Shown here: positions 57,348 through 64,000 of the stretch, piece after piece
Position numbering within the stretch: the first letter of the stretch is position 1
How the letters are laid out: the number at the start of each line of letters is the position of its first letter
NCBI GenBank assembly: GCA_038025085.1
Contig: CM076148.1
Coordinates: forward strand, 16,818,501 to 16,882,500
DNA: 64,000 nt
Direction: 5' to 3'
Source: Tetragonia tetragonoides
Taxonomy: Eukaryota > Streptophyta > Magnoliopsida > Caryophyllales > Aizoaceae
The notes under the pieces: model-generated
Seen by the model: only the letters and a program-made list of their open reading frames with translations
Told to the model about the DNA's origin: nothing
Database searches by the model: none
Position numbers and translations under genes: made by a program

Positions 57348-57467
57348 AGGGGTGCAATACGAGGACTTCCCAGGAGGTCACCCATCCTATTCCTACTCTC
57401 GCCCAAGCACGCTTAACTGCAGAGTTCTGATGGAATCCGGTGCATTAGTGCTGTTATGATAGCACCC
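57348..57467 (-). rRNA. 5S rRNA gene, unit 155
   Basis: 120 bp. Same as unit 136. Confidence 0.93.
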
Positions 57468-57685
57468 ATCAAACTGTTGCACAATATTTGTTTTCACCTT
57501 GTTCTTACAGCCATTTCTCACTTTTCGTGTGTCTCTTTTATTCGAAAATCAACGGTTTGTACGTAAAACCCAACACGTCTCCCGAAATATTTTATACTAG
57601 TGTATTCTGATTCTAAACAGCGTTTTAAATATGGCTATATAAAAAGAAAAAAATAAAAATAAAATAAAAAAATGAAGATTTAAAA

Positions 57686-57805
57686 AGGGGTGCAACACGA
57701 GGACTTCCCAGGAGGTCACCCATCCTAGTACTACTCTCGCCCAAGCACGCTTCACTGCGGAGTTCTAATGGAATCCGGTGCATTAGTGCTGTTATGATAA
57801 CACCC
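57686..57805 (-). rRNA. 5S rRNA gene, unit 156
   Basis: 120 bp. Same as units 123 and 137. Confidence 0.93.
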
Positions 57806-58025
57806 ATCAAACTATTGCACAATATTTGTTTTAACCTTGTTCTTACAGCCATTTCTCACTTTTCGTGTGTCTCTTTTATTCGAAAATCAACGGTTTGTAC
57901 GTAAAACCCAACACGTCTCCCGAAATATTTTATACTAGTGTTTTTTGATTCTAAACGACGTTTTAAATAAGGCTACATAAAAATCAAAAAAATAAAATAA
58001 AAATTAAAAAAATGAAAATTTAAAA

Positions 58026-58145
58026 AGGGGTGCAACATGAGGAATTCCCAGGAGGTCACCTATTCTAGTACTACTGTCGCCCAAGCACGCTTATCTGCGA
58101 AGTTCTGATGGGATCCGGTCCATTAGTGCCGGTATGATCGCACCC
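58026..58145 (-). rRNA. 5S rRNA gene, unit 157
   Basis: 120 bp. As unit 138 with cacctattctag and gcgaag. Confidence 0.92.
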
Positions 58146-58365
58146 ATCAAACTATTGCACATTATTTGTTTTAACCTTCTTCTTACAACCATTTCTTACT
58201 TTTTGTGTGTCTCTTTTATTCGAAAATCAACGGTTTGTACGTAAAACCCAACACGTCTCCCGAAATCTTTTATACTAGTGTTTTCTGATTCTAAACAGCG
58301 TTTTAAATAACGCTACATAAAAATAAAAAAAAATAAAAAAAAATTAAAAAAATGAAGATTTAAAA

Positions 58366-58485
58366 AGGGTTGCAACACGAGGACTTCCCAGGAGGTCACC
58401 CATCCTAGTACTACTCTCGCGCAAGCACGCTTGACTGCGGAGTTCTGATGGGATCCGGTACATTAGTGCTGGTATGATCGCACCC
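58366..58485 (-). rRNA. 5S rRNA gene, unit 158
   Basis: 120 bp. Same as unit 139. Confidence 0.94.
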
Positions 58486-58703
58486 ATCAAACTATTGCAC
58501 AATATTTGTTTTAACCTTGTTCTTATAGCCATTTCTCACTTTTCGTGTGTCTCTTTTATTCGAAAATCAACGGTTTGTACGTAAAACCTAACACGTCTCC
58601 CAAAATCTTTTATAATAGTGTTTTCTGATTCTAAACAGCGTTTTAAATAAGGCTACATAAAAATAAAAAAATTAAAAAAATTTAAAAAAATGAAGATTTA
58701 AAG

Positions 58704-58825
58704 AGGGGTGCAACACGAGGACTTCCCAGGAAGGTCACCCATCCTAGTACTACTATCGCCCAGCCACGCTTAACTGCGGAGTTCTGATGGGATCCGGTAA
58801 AATTAGTGCCGGTATGATCGCACTC
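58704..58825 (-). rRNA. 5S rRNA gene, unit 159
   Basis: 122 bp. Same two insertions as unit 140. Confidence 0.91.
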
Positions 58826-59045
58826 ATCAAACTATTGCACAATATTTGTTTAACCTTGTTCTTACAGCCATTTCTTACTTTTCGTGTGTCTCTTTTATTC
58901 GAAAATCAACGGTTTGTACGTAAAACCCGACACGTCTCCCGAAATCTTTTATACTAGTGTTTTCTGATTCTAAACAGCGTTTTAAATAAGGCTACATAAA
59001 AATAAAAAAAATAAAAAAAAAAATTAAAAAAATGAAGATTTAAAA

Positions 59046-59165
59046 AGGGGTGCAATACGAGGACTTCCTAGGAGGTCACCCATCCTAGTACTACTCTCGC
59101 GCAAGCACGCTTGACTGCGGAGTTCTGATGGGATCCGGTACATTAGTGCTAGTATGATCGCACCC
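59046..59165 (-). rRNA. 5S rRNA gene, unit 160
   Basis: 120 bp. As unit 141 plus ttcctagg. Confidence 0.93.
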
Positions 59166-59384
59166 ATCAAACTATTGCACAATATTTGTTTTAACCTTGT
59201 TCTTACAGCCATTTCTCACTTTTCGTGTGTCTCTTTTATTCGAAAATCAACGGTTTCTACTTAAAACACAACACGTCTCCCGAAATCTTTTATACTAGTG
59301 TTTTGTGATTCTAAACAGCGTTTTAAATAAGGCTACATAAAAATTAAAAAAATAAAAAAAATTTAAAAAAATGAAGATTTAAAA

Positions 59385-59505
59385 AAGGGTGCAACACGAG
59401 GACTTCCCAGGAGGTCACCCATCCTAGTACTACTCTCGCCCAAGCACGCTTAACTGCGGAGTTCTGATGGGATCCGGTAAAATTAGTGCCGGTATGATCG
59501 CAACC
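59385..59505 (-). rRNA. 5S rRNA gene, unit 161
   Basis: 121 bp. Same as unit 142. Confidence 0.92.
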
Positions 59506-59724
59506 ATCAAACTATTGCACCATATTTGTTTTAACCTTGTTCTTACAGCCATATCTTACTTTTCGTGTGTCTCTTTTATTCGAAAATCAACGGTTTGTAC
59601 GTAAAACCCAACACGTCTCCCGATATCTTTTATACTAGTGTTTTCTGATTCTAAACAGTGTTTTAAATAAGGCTACATAAAAATAAAAAAAATAAAAATA
59701 AATAAAAAAAATGAAGATTTAAAA

Positions 59725-59844
59725 AGGGGTGCAATACGAGGACTTCCCAGGAGGTCACCCATCCTAGTACTACTCTCGCGCAAGCCCGCTTGACTGCGGA
59801 GTTCTGATGGGATCCGGTACATTAGTGCTAGTATGATCGCACCC
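59725..59844 (-). rRNA. 5S rRNA gene, unit 162
   Basis: 120 bp. Same as units 125 and 143. Confidence 0.93.
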
Positions 59845-60045
59845 ATCAAACTATTGCACAATATTTGTTTTAACCTTGTTCTTACAGCCATTTCTCACTT
59901 TTCGTGTGTCTCTTTTATTCGAAAATCAACGGTTTCTACTTAAAACACAACACGTCTCCCGAAATCTTTTATACTAGTGTTTTCTGATTCTAAACAGCGT
60001 TTTAAATAAGGCTACATAAAAATTAAAAAAATAAAAAAAATTTAA

Positions 60046-60143
60046 AACCCAACACGTCTCCCGAAATCTTTTATACTTGTGTTTTCTGATTCTAAACAGC
60101 GTTTTAAATAAGGCTACACAAAAATAAATAAATAAAAAATAAA
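60046..60143 (-). repeat. Extra partial spacer without a 5S gene (copy 3)
   Basis: Third occurrence of the tttaaaacccaacac junction, between units 162 and 163. Confidence 0.85.
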
Positions 60144-60160
60144 AAAATAAAGATTTAAAA

Positions 60161-60280
60161 AGGGGTGCAACACGAGGACTTCCCAGGAGGTCACCCATCC
60201 TAGTACTACGCTCGCCCAAGCACGCTTAAATGCGGAGTTCTGAAGGGATCCGGTACATTAGTGCTGGTAAGATCGCACCC
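60161..60280 (-). rRNA. 5S rRNA gene, unit 163
   Basis: 120 bp. Same as unit 144. Confidence 0.92.
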
Positions 60281-60500
60281 ATCAAACTATTGCACGATAT
60301 TTGTTTTAACCTTGTTCTTACAGCCATTTCTCACTTTTCGTGTGTCTCTTTTATTCGAAAATCAACGGTTTGTACGTAAAACCCAACACGTCTCCCGAAA
60401 TCTTTTATATTAGTGTTTTCTGATTCTAAAATGCGTTTTAAATAAGGCTACATAAAAATAAAACAAATAAAAAAAAATTTAAAAAATTGAAGATTTAAAA

Positions 60501-60620
60501 AGGGATGCAACAGGAGGACTTCCCAGGAGGTCACCCAACCTAGTACTACTCTCGCCCAAGCACGCTTAACAGCGGAGTTCTGATTGGATCCGGTACATTA
60601 GTGCTGGTATGATCGCACCC
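60501..60620 (-). rRNA. 5S rRNA gene, unit 164
   Basis: 120 bp. As units 127 and 145. Confidence 0.93.
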
Positions 60621-60847
60621 ATCAAACTATTGCACAATATTTGCTTTAACCTTGTTCTTACAGCCATCTCACTTTTCGGATGTCTCTTTTATTCGAAAAT
60701 CAACGGTTTGTACGTAAAACCCAACACGTCTCTTGAAAATTTTTTATACTAGTATTTTCTGATTCTAAACAGCGTTTTAAATAAGGCTACATAAAAATAT
60801 AAAATTAAAAAAATAAAATAAAAAATTTAAAAAATTAAGATTTAAAT

Positions 60848-60957
60848 AGGTGTGCAACACGAGGACTTCCCAGGAGGTCACCCATCCTAGTACTACTCTC
60901 GCCCAAGCACACTTAACTGATGGGATCCGGTGTATTAGTGCTGGTAAGATCGCACCC
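60848..60957 (-). pseudogene. 5S rRNA pseudogene, unit 165
   Basis: 110 bp; third copy of the 10-bp deletion allele (units 128, 147). Confidence 0.88.
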
Positions 60958-61166
60958 ATCAAACTATTGCACAATATTTTGTTCTTATAGCCATTTCTCA
61001 CATTTCGTGTGTCTCTTTTATTCGAAAATCAACGGTTTGTACGTAAAACCCAACACGTCTCCCGAAATCTTTTATACTAGTGTTTTCTGATTCTAAACAG
61101 CGTTTTAAATAAGGCTACATAAAAATAAAAAAAATAAAACAAAATTAAAAAAATGAAGATTTAAAA

Positions 61167-61285
61167 AGGGGTGCAACACGAGGACTTCCCAGGAGGTCAC
61201 CCATCCTAGTGCTACTCTCGCCCAAGCACGCTTAACTGCAGAGTTCTGATGGAATCCGGTGCATTGTGCAGGTATGATCGCACCC
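61167..61285 (-). rRNA. 5S rRNA gene, unit 166
   Basis: 119 bp. As unit 148 with ctgatggaatcc. Confidence 0.91.
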
Positions 61286-61503
61286 ATCAAACTATTGCAC
61301 AATATTTGTTTTAACCTTGTTCTTACAACCATTTCTCACTTTTCGTGTGTCTCTTTTATTCGAAAATCAAAGGTTTGTACGTAAAACCTAACACGTCGCC
61401 CAAAATCTTTTATACTCGTGTTTTCTGATTCTAAATAGCGTTTTGAATAAGGCTACAAAAAAATAAAAAAATAAAAAAAAATTAAAAAAATGAAGATTTA
61501 AAA

Positions 61504-61622
61504 AGGGGTGCAACACGAGGACTTCCCAGGAGGTCACCCATCCTAGTACTACTCCCGCCCAAGCACGCTTAACTGTCGAGTTCTGAGGGATCCGGTGCAT
61601 TAGTGCTGGTATGATTGCACCC
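61504..61622 (-). rRNA. 5S rRNA gene, unit 167
   Basis: 119 bp. Same as units 130 and 149. Confidence 0.92.
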
Positions 61623-61843
61623 ATCAATCTATTGCACAATATTTGTTTTAACTTTGTTCTTACAGCCATTTCTCACATTCGTGTGTCGCTTTTATTTGAA
61701 AATCAACGGTTTGTACGAAAAACCCAACACGTGTCCCGAAATCTTTTATACTAGTGTTTTCTGATTCTAAACGGCGTTTTAAATAAGGCTACATAAAAAT
61801 AAAAAAAAATAAAAAAAATAATTAAAAAAATGAAGATTTAAAA

Positions 61844-61963
61844 AGGGGTGCAACATGAGGACTTCCCAGGAGGTCACCCATCCTAGTACAACTCTCGCCC
61901 AAGCACGCTCAACTGCGGAAATCTGATGGGATCCGGTGCATTAGTGCTGGTATGATCGCACCC
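61844..61963 (-). rRNA. 5S rRNA gene, unit 168
   Basis: 120 bp. As unit 150 with gcggaaatctg. Confidence 0.93.
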
Positions 61964-62183
61964 ATCAAACTATTGCACAATATTTGTTTTAACCTTATTC
62001 TTCCAGCCATTTCTCATTTGTCGTGTGTCTCTTTTATTCGAAAATCAACGGTTTGTACGTAAAACACAACACAGCTCCCAAAATCTTTTATACTAGTGTT
62101 TTCTGATTCTAAACTGCGTTTTAAATATGGCTACATAAAAATTAAAAAAAATTAAAAAAAATTAAAAAAATGAAGACATAAAA

Positions 62184-62303
62184 AGTGGTGTAACACGAGG
62201 ACTTCCCAGGAGGTCACCCATCCTAGTACTACTCTCGCCCAAGCACGCTTAACAGCGGAGTTCTGATGGGATCCGGTACATTAGTGCTGGTATGATCGCA
62301 CCC
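62184..62303 (-). rRNA. 5S rRNA gene, unit 169 (chimera)
   Basis: 120 bp. RNA 3' part of the unit 151 type (gtggtgtaac), 5' part of the unit 153 type (cttaacagcgg, ggtacatt); switch near 62221-62230. Confidence 0.92.
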
Positions 62304-62521
62304 ATCAAACTATTGCACAATATTTGCTTTAACCTTGTTCTTACAGCCATCTCACTTTTCGGGTGTCTCTTTTATTCGAAAATCAACGGTTTGTACGTAA
62401 AACCCAACACGTCTCCTGAAATCTTTTATACTAGTATTTTCTGATTCTAAACAGCGTTTTAAATAAGGCTACAAAAAAATAAAAAAATTAAAGAAAAAAT
62501 TAAAAAAATTATGATTTAAAA

Positions 62522-62641
62522 AGGTGTGCAACACGAGGACTTCCCAGGAGGTCACCCATCCTAGTACTACTCTCGCCCAAGCACGCTTAACTGCGGAGTT
62601 CTGATGGAATCCGGTGTATTAGTGCTGGTAAGATCGCACCT
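62522..62641 (-). rRNA. 5S rRNA gene, unit 170
   Basis: 120 bp. As units 135 and 154; upstream AT-rich element deleted. Confidence 0.93.
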
Positions 62642-62849
62642 ATCAAACTATTGCACAATATTTTGTTCTTACAGCCATTTCTCACATTTCGTGTGTCTCT
62701 TTTATTCGAAAATCAACGGTTTGTACGTAAAACCCAACACGTCTCCCAAAATCTTTGATACTAGTGTTTTCTGATTCTAAACAGCGTTTTAAATAAGGCT
62801 ACATAAAAATAAAAAAATAAAACAAAAATAAAAAAATGAAGATTTAAAA

Positions 62850-62968
62850 AGGGGTGCAACACGAGGACTTCCCAGGAGGTCACCCATCCTATTCCTACTC
62901 TCACCCAAGCACGCTTAACTGCAGAGTTCTGATGGAATCCGGTGCATTGTGCAGGTATGATCGCACCC
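62850..62968 (-). rRNA. 5S rRNA gene, unit 171 (chimera)
   Basis: 119 bp. 3' part of the unit 155 type (cctattcctac), 5' part of the unit 148/166 type (gcattgtgcagg). Confidence 0.91.
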
Positions 62969-63186
62969 ATCAAACTATTGCACAATATTTGTTTTAACCT
63001 TGTTCTTACAGCCATTTCTCACTTTTCGGTGTCTCTTTTATTCGAAAATCAACGGTTTGTACGTAAAACCCAACACGTCTCTGAAATCTTTTATACTAGT
63101 ATTTTCTGATTCTAAACAGCGTTTCAAATAAGGCTACATAAAAATGAAAAAATAAAAGAAAAAATTAAAAAAATTAAGATTTAAAA

Positions 63187-63306
63187 AGGTGTGCAATACG
63201 AGGACTTCCCAGGAGGTCACCCATCCTAGTACTACTCTCGCCCAAGCACGCTTAACTGCGGAGTTCTGATGGAATCCGGTGTATTAGTGCTGGTAAGATC
63301 GCACCC
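63187..63306 (-). rRNA. 5S rRNA gene, unit 172
   Basis: 120 bp. Deviations ggtgtgcaatac, ggaatccggtgtatt, ggtaagatcg; upstream AT-rich element deleted. Confidence 0.93.
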
Positions 63307-63516
63307 ATCAAACTATTGCACAATATTTTGTTCTTACAGCCATTTCTCACATTTCGTGTGTCTCTTTATTTCGAAAATCAACGGTTTGTACGTAAAACCT
63401 AACACGTCGCCCGAAATCTTTTATACTCGTGTTTTCTGATTCTAAATAGCGTTTTGAATAAGGCTACATAAAAATAAAAAAAATAAAAAAAAAATTAAAA
63501 AAATGAAGATTTAAAA

Positions 63517-63636
63517 AGGGGTGCAACACGAGGACTTCCCAGGAGGTCACCCATCTTAGTACTACTCTCGCCCAAGCACGCTTAATAGTGGAGTTCTGAT
63601 GGGATCCGGTGCATTAATGCTGGTATGATTGCACCC
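63517..63636 (-). rRNA. 5S rRNA gene, unit 173
   Basis: 120 bp. Deviations catcttag, cttaatagtgg, cattaatgc, gattgc. Confidence 0.93.
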
Positions 63637-63850
63637 ATCAATCTATTGCACAATATTTATTTTAACCTTGTTCGTACAGCCATTTCTCACATTCGTGTGT
63701 CGCTTTTATTTGAAAATTAACGGTTTGTACGTAAAACCCAACACGTGTCCCGAAATCTTTTATACTAGTGTTTTCTGATTCTAAACGGCGTTTTAAATAA
63801 GGCTACATAAAAAAAAAAATAATAATAATTAAAAAAATGAAGATTTAAAA

Positions 63851-63970
63851 AGGGGTGTAACACGAGGACTTCCCAGGAGGTCACCCATCCTAGTACAACT
63901 CTCGCCCAAGCACGCTCAACTGCGGAGTTCTGATGGGATCCGGTGCTTTAGTGCTGGTATGTTCGCACCC
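63851..63970 (-). rRNA. 5S rRNA gene, unit 174
   Basis: 120 bp. Deviations gtgtaac, agtacaactc, cacgctcaac, gtgcttta, gtatgttcg. Upstream region is cut by the window end. Confidence 0.93.
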
Positions 63971-64000
63971 ATCAAACTATTGCACAATATTTGTTTTAAC

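Larger units (their letters stand above)
54555..60727. repeat. 6.5-kb higher-order repeat, copy B (18 monomers)
   Basis: Units 147-164, near identical to copy A. It lacks a counterpart of unit 146, so the offset to copy C drops to 6173 bp. Confidence 0.92.
60728..62221. repeat. 6.5-kb higher-order repeat, copy C (partial)
   Basis: Units 165-168 follow units 147-150 in order. Order is then broken inside unit 169, which joins a type-151 3' end to a type-153 5' end, a loss of two monomers. Units 170-174 are further rearranged members of the same set. Confidence 0.85.
41581..64000 (-). repeat. 5S rDNA tandem array, right block (units 109-174)
   Basis: The same array resumes after the LINE, in the same orientation and with the same period. 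The first monomers (to about 44.1 kb) share the spacer family found left of the LINE, so the element landed inside an existing array. From about 44.5 kb the spacer mostly carries acgtaaaacccaac in place of acttaaaacacaac. The last 16 kb is a higher-order repeat. The array runs off the window edge. Confidence 0.97.

Overview
The window is almost entirely a plant nuclear 5S ribosomal DNA array. About 174 monomers (173 recognisable 5S genes or gene-length pseudogenes plus one gene remnant) lie head to tail on the minus strand. Each monomer has a 120-bp 5S gene and an AT-rich spacer of about 220 bp, giving a period near 340 bp. The RNA begins GGGTGCGATCATACCAGCAC, carries the BamHI site GGATCC that is typical of plant 5S genes, and runs straight into a T run that serves as the RNA polymerase III terminator. 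The sequence and the 5S structure point to a flowering plant. The only interruption is a plant RTE-type LINE with a (TTG)n tail, which fits a eudicot; I do not name a genus.

Layout. 1-28 kb holds diverged 5S copies, many with a 33-bp tandem duplication or triplication of the gene's 5' end, and mosaic long-range duplications (offsets about 4878, 6620, 2007 and 1423 bp). 28-36.9 kb and 41.6-44.1 kb hold a second family, marked by a spacer ending gaagtataaaaa and an upstream variant that loses the GC at -13/-12. 36,960-41,580 is the LINE, inserted on the plus strand in one spacer. 44-64 kb holds a third family (spacer motif acgtaaaacccaac) arranged as a higher-order repeat of about 6.5 kb (18-19 monomers), present nearly three times with offsets of 6504 and 6173 bp.

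Function. The intact copies would be transcribed by Pol III with TFIIIA through the internal control region (box A about RNA 50-64, intermediate element 67-72, box C 80-97). Almost every copy carries several substitutions in the gene, and some have deletions, duplications or damaged upstream elements. By eye the copies at 29573-29692 and 34670-34789 each differ from the window consensus at one position. The window therefore looks like a poorly homogenised or decaying part of a 5S locus. No protein gene other than the broken LINE ORF is supported. Individual 5S entries quote differences in plus-strand letters relative to the consensus of this window; unit numbers run left to right.
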